Origin: CAISIP01 sp965278985
Lineage (GTDB): Bacteria; Pseudomonadota; Gammaproteobacteria; Burkholderiales; Burkholderiaceae_C
Assembly (NCBI GenBank): GCA_965278985.1
Contig: OZ257131.1
Coordinates: 4,030,001 to 4,094,000, forward strand
Reading direction: 5' to 3'
DNA: 64,000 nt
In this document: in pieces, positions 12,461 through 20,340 of the stretch
Position numbering within the stretch: position 1 is the stretch's first letter
Layout: the number at the start of each line of letters is the position of its first letter
Notes under the pieces: model-generated
Seen by the model: only the letters and a program-made list of their open reading frames with translations
Told to the model about the DNA's origin: nothing
Databases searched by the model: none
Made by a program: the position numbers and the translations under genes

Positions 12461-13573
12461 ATGTCCGACGCCGCAGCCGCCCCTCCCGTCGAGATCCTGC
12501 ATCTGGAAGATTCCACCGTGGACCACCAGCTGGTCCAGCGCGCCCTGCAGCGGTCGGGCATGGCCTGCACGCTGGAGCGCGTCGAGACGCTGCCGGACTT
12601 CTCGCGGCGCATCGAGGAGAAGCGCTTCGACGCCATCGTGGCCGACTACCGGCTGCGCGGCTTCACGGCGCTGGACGCCTGGGACGTGCTGCAGGCGGCG
12701 CTCCACAAGCCGCCCTTCATATTGCTGTCCGGTGCCATCGGCGAAGCGGCCGCCGTGGCCGCGATCCAGCAGGGCATGAGCGACTACCTGCAAAAGGACG
12801 ACGTCGGCCGGCTCGCCCATGTGGTGCGGCGCGCCATCGAAGTGCAGCAGGCCCGCCTGGCCAAGGAGCAGGCGGACGCCGAGCTGGCCATCTCCGAACG
12901 GCGGCTGGCCGATTTCACCGAGCACCTGCAGGCCACCATCGAGCAGGAGCGCGCGTCCATCGCGCGCGAGATCCACGACGACATCGGTGGTTCCCTGGCC
13001 GCCGTGAAACTGGACCTGGCCTGGATCCAGCGCCATGTGCAGGATGCCGACGTGCTGGGCCACGTGACGGCCGCCACCGACATGCTGCAGCACGCGCTGG
13101 GCGCCAGCCAGCGCATCATGCTCAACCTGCGTCCCGCCATCCTGGACCAGGGCCTGGCCGCCGCCGTGGACTGGCTCGGCGACGCCTTCGAGAGGCGCAC
13201 CGGCATCCGCACCACGCTGCATGCCAGCGTGCGCGGCGCCGGCATGTCCAAGGAGGTGCAACTGGCGGCCTACCGTACGGCCCAGGAGGCGTTGACCAAC
13301 ATCTCCAAGTACGCACAGTGCCAGAACGTGACCATCGACCTCACGGATTCCGGTGGCGTGCTGACGCTGGAGGTCCGCGACGACGGCCAGGGTTTCACGC
13401 CCTCGGCCACCCCCCAGCCCAAGGCCTTCGGGCTCAAGGGGCTGCAAGAGCGCGCCAAATCGGTGGGCGGCTGGCTCGACGTGAGCAGCAGCGCCGGCCG
13501 TGGCACGTCCATCATCCTGTCCGTCCCGCTAGACGACGGCGCCCCTTCCCCCTCCAAGGACCCCGCCGAATGA
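12461..13573 (+). CDS. Hybrid sensor: N-terminal receiver domain plus HisKA_3 histidine kinase
   Basis: A 370-residue cytoplasmic protein without membrane segments or a periplasmic sensor. Residues about 10-125 are a receiver with acidic E16/D17, phosphoacceptor D62 in FDAIVADYRL, S90 and K112. A coiled linker leads to a HisKA_3 dimerisation domain with H172 in ERASIAREIHDDIGGSLAAV. The C-terminal ATPase has its N box at N280 (QEALTN), the G1 box DDGQGF at 307-312 and GLKGL at 324-328. This kinase type (NarX/DegS-like) phosphorylates NarL-family regulators, and one overlaps its 3' end. Input is probably phosphorylation of its own receiver by another kinase (inference). The stimulus is unknown. 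Confidence 0.88.
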   Translation: MSDAAAAPPVEILHLEDSTVDHQLVQRALQRSGMACTLERVETLPDFSRRIEEKRFDAIVADYRLRGFTALDAWDVLQAALHKPPFILLSGAIGEAAAVAAIQQGMSDYLQKDDVGRLAHVVRRAIEVQQARLAKEQADAELAISERRLADFTEHLQATIEQERASIAREIHDDIGGSLAAVKLDLAWIQRHVQDADVLGHVTAATDMLQHALGASQRIMLNLRPAILDQGLAAAVDWLGDAFERRTGIRTTLHASVRGAGMSKEVQLAAYRTAQEALTNISKYAQCQNVTIDLTDSGGVLTLEVRDDGQGFTPSATPQPKAFGLKGLQERAKSVGGWLDVSSSAGRGTSIILSVPLDDGAPSPSKDPAE

Positions 13574-14199
13574 TCCGAGTCATCCTCTGCGACGACCATG
13601 CCGTGGTGCGCCGCGGCATCCGAGACACCCTGGCCGATGCCGTGGACATCCAGGTGCTGGCCGAGACCGGCAGTTACTCGGAGGTGCGCGAGGCGCTGCG
13701 CAACACGCCGTGCGACGTGCTGGTGCTGGACCTGAACCTGCCCGGCCGCGGCGGCCTGGAGGTGCTCGCCAGCCTCAAGGATTCGGGCATCGCGGTCGGC
13801 GTGCTGATCGTCTCGATGTATCCGGAAGACCAGTACGCGATCCGCTGCCTGCGTGCCGGCGCGCAGGGCTATGTGAACAAGGCGGGCGACCCCGGCGAAC
13901 TGGTGGCGGCCGTGCGCACCGTGGCGCAGGGCCGCAAATACGTGAGCGCCGCGGTCGCGCAGATGCTGGTGGACAACCTGCACGCCCCGGCCAACGAGGT
14001 GCTGCACGCCGCCCTGTCCGAGCGGGAGCTGCAGACCCTGCTCATGATCGCCTCGGGCAAACGCCTCTCCGACATCGCCAGCGAGCTGATGCTGAGCCCC
14101 AAGACCGTCAGCGTATACCGCGCACGCGTGCTGGAGAAACTCAAGCTGACCAACAACGCCGAACTCACGGTCTACGCGATCCGCAACAACCTGGTGTGA
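13570..14199 (+). CDS. NarL/FixJ-family response regulator
   Basis: A 209-residue regulator whose ATG overlaps the kinase stop as ATGA, so the pair is translationally coupled. The receiver has D8/D9, phosphoacceptor D54 (VLVLDLNLPG), S82 and K104. The LuxR-type helix-turn-helix at about residues 147-205 contains LSERELQTLLMIASGKR and the recognition region LSPKTVSVYRARVLEKL. It should bind DNA as a dimer after phosphorylation by the preceding kinase. It runs convergently into fliR (70 bp gap), so a link to motility is suggested only by position. Confidence 0.92.
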   Translation: MIRVILCDDHAVVRRGIRDTLADAVDIQVLAETGSYSEVREALRNTPCDVLVLDLNLPGRGGLEVLASLKDSGIAVGVLIVSMYPEDQYAIRCLRAGAQGYVNKAGDPGELVAAVRTVAQGRKYVSAAVAQMLVDNLHAPANEVLHAALSERELQTLLMIASGKRLSDIASELMLSPKTVSVYRARVLEKLKLTNNAELTVYAIRNNLV

Positions 14200-14269
14200 C
14201 CACCTGGTACTGCATGCCATCCAACCGAATGCAGCGGCGGTGCGCCGTCCGTAACGGCGGGCGTCCAGT

Positions 14270-15037
14270 TCAACGGCGCACGAAGAGCTCCATCATCCGC
14301 TCCAGCAACGCAGCATACGGCGCCTCGAGCATGGGCAGGGTGGCCGCCACCCCCACCAGGCCCACGCTCAGCGTGACGGGGAAACCGATGGCGTAGATGT
14401 TCATTTGGGGGGCCACGCGGGAGATGATGCCCAGCGCCAGGTTGGCGAACATCAGCATCGCCACCACGGGCAGCGCGATCCAGAACGCGCTCGCGAAGAG
14501 ATCGGCGCCCAGCGAGTACAGCTGCAGCGTGCCCACTGCCCCCAGGAAGTTCGGGTCCACCGGGAAGGCCGCAAAGCTGTTGGTCACCGCCATCACCAGC
14601 ATCAGGTGCCCGTTGAGCGCCACGAACAGCAGCACGGCCAGGTTCCCGTACAAACGGCCCATGGCGCTGGACTGCGCACTCGTCGCCGCATCGAAGAACG
14701 CGGCGAAGCCCAGACCCATCTGGAAGCCCACCAGTTGCCCCGCCAGCTCCAGCACCGCCACCACCAGACGTGCCGTGAAGCCGATGGCCAGTCCGATACT
14801 GACCTGCTGCACCACCGTGCCGAATGCCTGCGCGCTGTTGACGCTGATGCGGGGCTGGTCGACCAGCGTGGCCTGCGCGGCCAGCGCGATGAAGAAGGCC
14901 AGCGCGATGCGGGCGCGCGTGGGGAAGGCCCGCGAGGAAAACACCGGCGCCGAGGTGAACACCGCCAGGATGCGCAGGAAGGGCCAGAGGATCGGCGACA
15001 GCCACTCCATCAGTTGCGCTTCCGAGATGGAGATCAC
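14270..15037 (-). CDS. fliR: Flagellar export gate protein FliR
   Basis: A 255-residue, almost entirely hydrophobic protein with about six membrane segments. It shows the family pattern at the N-terminus (LMEWLSPILWPFLRILAVFTSAPVFSSRAFP) and a conserved centre around GQLVGFQMGLGFAAFFDA. It joins FliP and FliQ in the inner-membrane export gate of the flagellar type III apparatus. It is the last gene of the fliF-R operon and lies 43 bp after fliQ. No clear terminator is seen in the 70 bp before the convergent response regulator gene. Confidence 0.96.
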   Translation of the reverse strand: MISISEAQLMEWLSPILWPFLRILAVFTSAPVFSSRAFPTRARIALAFFIALAAQATLVDQPRISVNSAQAFGTVVQQVSIGLAIGFTARLVVAVLELAGQLVGFQMGLGFAAFFDAATSAQSSAMGRLYGNLAVLLFVALNGHLMLVMAVTNSFAAFPVDPNFLGAVGTLQLYSLGADLFASAFWIALPVVAMLMFANLALGIISRVAPQMNIYAIGFPVTLSVGLVGVAATLPMLEAPYAALLERMMELFVRR

Positions 15038-15080
15038 GCGGTGGTCTCCATCACGCGGCCGGCAGGATGCGGGCTGGCGC

Positions 15081-15350
15081 TCAGATCAGCGAGCCAGGAA
15101 TGGACTCGATGGTGCGGCGGATGTAGTCCACCAGCATGCTCAGCATCCACGGCCCGGCGATGGCCAGCACCAGCATGGCGGCGAGCAGCTTCGGGATGAA
15201 GGTCAGCGTGGCTTCGTTGATCTGCGTGATCGCCTGGAACAGGCTGATGACCAGGCCCACCACCAGCACCACGCCCATGATGGGCGAGCCCACCAGCAGC
15301 ATGTTCCACAGGGCCTCCTGGCCCATCGTCAATACCATCTGCGCGTTCAT
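15081..15350 (-). CDS. fliQ: Flagellar export gate protein FliQ
   Basis: An 89-residue protein with two membrane helices, the exact family length. The conserved LVVGLVISLFQAITQINEATL segment lies between them (about residues 29-50). It packs around FliP and FliR in the export gate. It sits 10 bp after fliP and 43 bp before fliR. Confidence 0.96.
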   Translation of the reverse strand: MNAQMVLTMGQEALWNMLLVGSPIMGVVLVVGLVISLFQAITQINEATLTFIPKLLAAMLVLAIAGPWMLSMLVDYIRRTIESIPGSLI

Positions 15351-15360
15351 CGCGGTATCC

Positions 15361-16125
15361 TCAATTCACGAAACTCGCGGCCAGCGAGCCGATGAGCAGG
15401 TTCCAGCCATCGGCCAGCACGAAGAGCATCAGCTTGAATGGCAGCGAAACCAGCACCGGCGACAGCATCATCATGCCCAGCGACATCAGCACGCTGGCCA
15501 CCACGATGTCGATGACCAGGAAGGGGATGAAGATCATGAAGCCGATCTGGAAGGCCGACTTCAGCTCGCTGGTCACGAAGGCCGGGATCAGCATGCGCAT
15601 GGGCGCGTTCTGGGCGTTGGTGGCGGCGTCGAGCTTGCCCAACCGCACGAACAGCGCCAGGTCGGACTGGCGCGTCTGCTTGGCCATGAATTCGCGCATT
15701 GGCGCCTCGGCCTTCTGCAGGGCCTCTTCGAACGGTATGGAATTGGTGCTGTACGGCAGGTAGGCGTCGTTGTAGACCCGGTCCAGCGTGGGCCCCATCA
15801 CGAACATCGTGAGGAACAGCGACAGCCCGATGATCACCTGGTTGGGAGGCGCGGACTGCGTACCCAGCGCCTGGCGCAGCAGCGAGAGCACGATCACGAT
15901 GCGCGTGAAGCCCGTCATCATCAGCACCACCGCCGGCAGGAAGGACAGGGCCGTGAAAAACAGCAGCGTCTGAATGGGCACCGAGAAGCTCGTGCCCGCG
16001 GGGCCGGTGCCGATCAGCAGCGGCAACTGACCCGCTTGCGGTGCGGCCTGTTGCGCCATGGCAAGGGCCGGCAACCACAAGGCCAGTGCGGCAATCCGCA
16101 TCCCGAGGCGGGCGGCGCGCATCAT
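15361..16125 (-). CDS. fliP: Flagellar export gate protein FliP
   Basis: A 254-residue protein. The open frame extends further upstream through fliO in another frame, but the ATG at 16125 gives a proper FliP N-terminus with a signal-like hydrophobic stretch (IAALALWLPALAMA) and overlaps the fliO stop as ATGA. Family blocks are FTRIVIVLSLLRQALGTQ, PPNQVIIGLSLFLTMFVM and IDIVVASVLMSLGMMML. FliP forms the core pentamer of the export gate. An adjacent second ATG leaves a one-codon uncertainty in the start. Confidence 0.96.
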   Translation of the reverse strand: MMRAARLGMRIAALALWLPALAMAQQAAPQAGQLPLLIGTGPAGTSFSVPIQTLLFFTALSFLPAVVLMMTGFTRIVIVLSLLRQALGTQSAPPNQVIIGLSLFLTMFVMGPTLDRVYNDAYLPYSTNSIPFEEALQKAEAPMREFMAKQTRQSDLALFVRLGKLDAATNAQNAPMRMLIPAFVTSELKSAFQIGFMIFIPFLVIDIVVASVLMSLGMMMLSPVLVSLPFKLMLFVLADGWNLLIGSLAASFVN

Positions 16126-16445
16126 GGCTGGCGCTCCGGGCCAGGCGCCACCACGGGCAACCCCACGGCGGATGCCGGCGGCATCTGGTGCAGGCAGGAG
16201 ATGGCCTGCGGAGTGACACCCAGCACCAGCCACACCCGCGCTTGCGGCGGGCCCACCTCGACCGTCACGACGCGCTGCTGGGGCCCCACGGCCACGGCCG
16301 AAATCACCCTGCTGTCCGGGCCCACCGATCCGAGCCCCATCGAGCCACGCGCCTTGAGCCAGCGCACCAGGGCCGGCACGCACGCCAGCAGCAGCACGAA
16401 CAGCAGCACCGTGGCGAGGGTCTGGGTCATGGGTCCCATGGGCAT
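16122..16445 (-). CDS. fliO: Flagellar assembly protein FliO
   Basis: A 107-residue protein with one N-terminal membrane helix (TLATVLLFVLLLACVPALV) and a small cytoplasmic domain, the pattern of FliO, which helps assemble the FliP ring. The C-terminal half has the family-like VISAVAVGPQQRVVTVEVG. It lies between fliN and fliP and shares ATGA with fliP. ATG codons at residues 1, 3 and 6 are all possible starts; 6 (MTQTL) is as plausible as 1. Sequence conservation in this family is low, so the call leans on position. Confidence 0.85.
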   Translation of the reverse strand: MPMGPMTQTLATVLLFVLLLACVPALVRWLKARGSMGLGSVGPDSRVISAVAVGPQQRVVTVEVGPPQARVWLVLGVTPQAISCLHQMPPASAVGLPVVAPGPERQP

Positions 16446-16494
16446 GGACAGGTCTGTGGCGTAACTGTGCCGGCGCGCACGCGGCGCGCGCCGC

Positions 16495-16914
16495 TCAGCT
16501 GCCCTTGTTGATGCGGCGCAGCCGCTCGGAGGGCGTCACCACGTCGGTGAGGCGGATGCCGAACTTGTCGTTGACCACCACCACTTCGCCTTGCGCGATC
16601 AGGTAGCCATTGACGAGCACGTCCATCGGTTCGCCCGCCAGCGCGTCAAGCTCCACCACCGAACCCTGGCCGAGCTGCAGGATGTGTTTGATCGAGACCT
16701 TGGTGCGACCCAGCTCCACGGACAGCTGCACCGGTATGTCCAGCACCATGTTGATGTCGTTGGTGCTGCCATCGCTGGACGCGGAAAAAGGCCGCGGCGC
16801 CTCACCCGACAACACGCCACCCGAGGCGGGACCCGCCTCGGCGGTTTTCTGTTCGGCCAGCGCTTCGGCCCAGTCGGCCATGCCGTCGTCATTGCTTGGA
16901 TCTTCAGTTGCCAT
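16495..16914 (-). CDS. fliN: Flagellar motor switch protein FliN
   Basis: A 139-residue protein with an acidic, low-complexity N-terminal 50 residues and a SpoA/FliN domain: VLDIPVQLSVELGRTKVSIK, LQLGQGSVVELDALAGEPMD, and IAQGEVVVVNDKFGIRLTDVV. FliN forms the lower C-ring of the switch and docks FliH. It overlaps the end of fliM by 11 bp, indicating coupled translation. Confidence 0.96.
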   Translation of the reverse strand: MATEDPSNDDGMADWAEALAEQKTAEAGPASGGVLSGEAPRPFSASSDGSTNDINMVLDIPVQLSVELGRTKVSIKHILQLGQGSVVELDALAGEPMDVLVNGYLIAQGEVVVVNDKFGIRLTDVVTPSERLRRINKGS

Positions 16915-17923
16915 GGCGTTCTCCCAACCAGCCTAAGCCTTCTTCGCGTGAGCCTTCGTCGCGCAGGCATTTTTCGATTCGGATGGCGTACTTGGCGTTG
17001 TGCGTGCCGTACTGGCATTCGAACAGCGGAACGCCATCGACCGACGCCTGGATGCGGTGCTCGCGCTCCAGCTCGATGAAGTCACCGGCCTTCATGGCCA
17101 ACAGTTGCTCGACCGTCGTGCGGGTGCGCGCCAGCTCGGCGACCATGGTGATCTCCACCGCCTGGATCTCGCGTTGCAGCAGATGCACCCAGCGCCGGTC
17201 GACCTCCACCGAGTCGCCCTGCGTCGAAGAGTACAACACATCGCGGATGGGCTCCATCGTCGCGTAGGGGAGGCAGAAGTGGATCGAGCCGCTGATGTCA
17301 CCGATCTCCAGCTGGAAGGAGGTGGAGATCACGATCTCGCTGGGCGTGGCCACGTTGGCGAACTGCGGCTGCATCTCCGATCGCTGGTAGTCCAGCTCGA
17401 TGGGGTAGATGCCCTTCCAGGCCTTCTTGTATTCCTCGGTGATCACGTTGACCAGGCGCACGATCACGCGGTGCTCGGTGGCCGAGAAGTCGCGCCCCTC
17501 GATGCGGGTTTGGTACTTGCCGGTGCCGCCGTACAGCGTGTCGATCACGCCGAAGATCAGCGACGGCTCGCACACCACCAGGCCGTTGCCGCGCAGTGGC
17601 CGCACTGCCATGATGTTGAAGTTGGTGGGCACCGCCAGCTCGCGCAGGAACGCGCCGAAACGCTGCACCGCGATCGAGCCCACGGACACTTCGGGCGTGC
17701 GGCGGATGAAGTTGAAGAGCCCCAGGCGGATATTGCGGGCGAAGCGCTCGTTGACGATCTCCATCGTCGGCATGCGGCCGCGCACGATGCGCTCCTGGCT
17801 CGACATGTCATAGGAGCGTACCTCGCCCTTCTGCGGCACATCCTCGACGGGGGCCTGGCTCTCGCCGGTGACGCCTTCGAGCAGCGCATCGACTTCTTCC
17901 TGGGACAAGAACGATTCACTCAT
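16904..17923 (-). CDS. fliM: Flagellar motor switch protein FliM
   Basis: A 339-residue protein. Its N-terminus MSESFLSQEEVDALLEGV is the conserved CheY-P binding peptide. A middle CheC-like domain follows with GRMPTMEIVNERFARN and LIFGVIDTLYGGTG. The C-terminal SpoA domain includes REIQAVEITMVAELARTRTT. It links FliG to FliN in the C-ring and receives the chemotaxis signal. It lies 51 bp after fliL and overlaps fliN. Confidence 0.97.
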   Translation of the reverse strand: MSESFLSQEEVDALLEGVTGESQAPVEDVPQKGEVRSYDMSSQERIVRGRMPTMEIVNERFARNIRLGLFNFIRRTPEVSVGSIAVQRFGAFLRELAVPTNFNIMAVRPLRGNGLVVCEPSLIFGVIDTLYGGTGKYQTRIEGRDFSATEHRVIVRLVNVITEEYKKAWKGIYPIELDYQRSEMQPQFANVATPSEIVISTSFQLEIGDISGSIHFCLPYATMEPIRDVLYSSTQGDSVEVDRRWVHLLQREIQAVEITMVAELARTRTTVEQLLAMKAGDFIELEREHRIQASVDGVPLFECQYGTHNAKYAIRIEKCLRDEGSREEGLGWLGERHGN

Positions 17924-17974
17924 GGCGACGGTCCGTGGCGTGGGGACAAGCGGTGGATGGGCACGCGGCGCGGC

Positions 17975-18523
17975 TCACTGCACGATGAAGCTGGAGAACA
18001 GCACGCGGCGCACGGGGTACATCAACGCCGCGCGGCTGTTGGGGTCCAGCGGTTCACCGCGCCCGCCGAAGGGCCGCGCCGCCTCGGTCAGGATGTCGGC
18101 GGCCAGCTTCTCCTTGCCCTCGCGCTGCAGCAGTTCTTCGGAGGTGCGCTGGGACAGCAGCATCAGCACGCCACTGCGGATGGAAGGCATGAACTGCTTG
18201 ACGGTTTCGACCGACTTGGCGTCCGCGACCTCGAAGGTGATGCCCACCTGGGCCACCTTCTCGCCACCGACATCGGCCAGGTTCACGACCATGTTGTCCA
18301 GCGGCAGATACGCCGGCGGGGTTTTGGATGGCGCGTGTTGCACCACCGGGGCCGCCGCCTCTTCCTCGTGGTCGTCCAGGGCCTCGGCGTGGCGCTTCTG
18401 GTTCAGGAAGAGGAAGCCCCCCACACCGCCGAGCACCAGCACGAGCACCACCACGAGGATGATGACCAGCATCTTCTTGCTGCCGGATTTCGGCGGGGCG
18501 GCTTCGGCAGTTTTGGTGGCCAC
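17975..18523 (-). CDS. fliL: Flagellar basal-body-associated protein FliL
   Basis: A 182-residue single-pass protein. A lysine-rich cytoplasmic tail (about residues 1-17) precedes one membrane helix (MLVIILVVVLVLVLGGVGGF). The periplasmic FliL domain has YLPLDNMVVNLADVGGEKVAQVGITFEV and ends RRVLFSSFIVQ, the typical C-terminus. FliL surrounds stators and tunes torque. It is separated from fliK by 118 bp, the largest gap inside the operon, which could hide an internal promoter. Confidence 0.95.
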   Translation of the reverse strand: MATKTAEAAPPKSGSKKMLVIILVVVLVLVLGGVGGFLFLNQKRHAEALDDHEEEAAAPVVQHAPSKTPPAYLPLDNMVVNLADVGGEKVAQVGITFEVADAKSVETVKQFMPSIRSGVLMLLSQRTSEELLQREGKEKLAADILTEAARPFGGRGEPLDPNSRAALMYPVRRVLFSSFIVQ

Positions 18524-18641
18524 GTTGCTTCCAGACAGGGTTTCGGGAGTCGATTATTCTCCACCGCTTTCGTCGGCGATCGGCCGATTAGGCCCGGGTT
18601 TCCCTCGCAATCCCGCGGTGGGCCCTTGCGGGAGGCCCATT

Positions 18642-19856
18642 TCAGACGAACAGGTCGACGCTGCGGCCCATGCCCTGGCCAGCCACGCGCCCGGCGTCGC
18701 CCGCGCGCGGCACCACGTCGGCACGCTCCATGCGCACGGTGCCGATGCGCGCCGGGCCGGCGCCGGGCTGGCGCGGTTGGCTGCCGTCCTCCCGCCCTTG
18801 CGCGCTGGTGCCGACGAAGCCGCCCGAGAGGCGCAGCCCTTCGTCCTGCATCAGGTCCTGCAGCTGGGGCATGGCGTCCTGCAGCCAACGCCGGGCCTCG
18901 GGCAGGTCGCTGCGGAACTCCACCTTGGCATCCTTGCCCTGCAGGTCGATGCGCACGTCCACCGTGGCGCCGTCGAGCGCTTCGAGCTGCAGCTCGGCGG
19001 TCTGCACGCCGCGCCCCATCCAGAAATTGAGCTTCTCGGCGAGCGCCGCGGTGGCGTTCGCACCCGCCGGAACCATGGCGGACACGGTGGTTGGTCCCAT
19101 CGCGGCCCCGTTGCCCTGCACGAGGCTGTCGTAGCCGTTGCCCCCGACCAGCGGGGTGGCCTCGGCGAGGGTGCCGCGTGCCGCTTGGCGTTCTGCGCCG
19201 CGTTGCACCTGCGGGCCGCGCGCCAGGCTGGCGAAGACCTCGGCCGTGCTGGCTGTCGTGGCGGCCGAGGCCTGCGTCGCGGCCGGCGCCGGGGCGCGGC
19301 CGTCCACCGCCTGCATCTCGGCACGGGCGCCGCGCTCCGATTGCAGCCGCTGGTCCTGCGCGCGTGCATCGCTGGTACGTGCCTGCGCGTCCTGGGCCTG
19401 CTCCTGCATCAAGGCTGCGGTGCGAAGTTTTCGCCCCGCGGCACCGGACACCGCCATCTCCGCCGTGTCCATCGGTGCGGGCGGCGGTGCAGACAGCGGA
19501 GCATCCTTGGCCTGTAGTGACCCACCCGGCGTTGCGCCCTCCAGCGCCACGCCCGGCTTGGGGGGGGCGGCGACCGGCGTCTCGGCGGCCGGCGCGGCCC
19601 ATGCCTGCACCAGGCCCATCAGGGGCACGGCCTCGGTATGGAGCGGATCATCGTCCTTGGGCTGCTGGGCGACGGGAACCTCCTGGGGCAGCTCCGCGGC
19701 CACGGGCGCCAGGTCCGTGTCCAGGGCGGCCAGCAAGGCCATGAAGGGCGAAGCGGGTGCCGTGTTGTCGTCCTGTGCCGGCGTGGACCGCGCGGCGGCC
19801 TTGGCAGGCTGCGCGGGTGGCGGGGTGGGGTCGCTGTTGCGGAATTCGATGCCCAT
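18642..19856 (-). CDS. fliK: Flagellar hook-length control protein FliK
   Basis: A 404-residue protein. The N-terminal 230 residues are Ala/Pro-rich and disordered as expected for the molecular ruler. The C-terminal Flg_hook domain (about residues 255-345) has ELQLEALDGATVDVRIDLQG and a leucine-rich LRLSGGFV. FliK is exported and switches FlhB specificity from hook to filament substrates; flhB lies in this window at 61.5 kb. It sits 9 bp after fliJ. The ruler part is poorly conserved, so the call uses the C-terminal domain and position. Confidence 0.92.
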   Translation of the reverse strand: MGIEFRNSDPTPPPAQPAKAAARSTPAQDDNTAPASPFMALLAALDTDLAPVAAELPQEVPVAQQPKDDDPLHTEAVPLMGLVQAWAAPAAETPVAAPPKPGVALEGATPGGSLQAKDAPLSAPPPAPMDTAEMAVSGAAGRKLRTAALMQEQAQDAQARTSDARAQDQRLQSERGARAEMQAVDGRAPAPAATQASAATTASTAEVFASLARGPQVQRGAERQAARGTLAEATPLVGGNGYDSLVQGNGAAMGPTTVSAMVPAGANATAALAEKLNFWMGRGVQTAELQLEALDGATVDVRIDLQGKDAKVEFRSDLPEARRWLQDAMPQLQDLMQDEGLRLSGGFVGTSAQGREDGSQPRQPGAGPARIGTVRMERADVVPRAGDAGRVAGQGMGRSVDLFV

Positions 19857-19865
19857 GCGATGCTC

Positions 19866-20321
19866 CTAAAGTTCGAGGGACGCGCGTTGGCGGCGGTGGG
19901 CCATGGCAGCGAATTCGTCGGTCTGCTTCTGGTCGCGCACCGCCTGCTCGCGCGCCAGCGCGGCCATGCGCAGGTCGAGCACCTGCCGCAGGCTCGCGAT
20001 GCGCAGTTCGGCCTGCATCAGCACCTGGCGCGCCTGCGCCACTTCCACGCCGATGCCGGCCACGACTTTGCTCTGCAACGCGATGGCCTGCTGCAGCTTG
20101 TCCATGAACTGGTAGTAGTGCTGTATCGATTCGAGCGAGGGCTGCGCGCGGGCGCTGGGGGCCCAGCGTGCGGCCGTCTCCACCGCATAACTCTCCAGCT
20201 GTTCGAGCTGCAGCTGCGCCGCGGCCTGGCGCGCGTTCTGCTGCCCCAGCGCATGGCCGGCCTCGTCGCGCCGCGTGCGCGCCACGTCCACGGCCAGGCG
20301 CAGGCTCTTCAGGCCGGACAT
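19866..20321 (-). CDS. fliJ: Flagellar export chaperone FliJ
   Basis: A 151-residue, mostly coiled-coil protein beginning MSGLKSLRLAVDVARTRRDE. The open frame runs further 5' inside fliI, but the ATG at 20321 gives the family length and start. FliJ inserts in the FliI hexamer and couples it to FlhA. It lies 19 bp after fliI and 9 bp before fliK. Confidence 0.92.
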   Translation of the reverse strand: MSGLKSLRLAVDVARTRRDEAGHALGQQNARQAAAQLQLEQLESYAVETAARWAPSARAQPSLESIQHYYQFMDKLQQAIALQSKVVAGIGVEVAQARQVLMQAELRIASLRQVLDLRMAALAREQAVRDQKQTDEFAAMAHRRQRASLEL

Positions 20322-20340
20322 GGGTGTCTCCGCGTGGGCA

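Noticed and set aside
17000..19030. Long plus-strand frames opposite fliM-fliK, and similar ones opposite fliI-fliG, fliD, both flagellins, the GT41 genes and the ABC exporter
   Set aside because: They mirror strong GC-biased genes on the other strand, are His/Arg/Gly-rich and show no recognisable domain.
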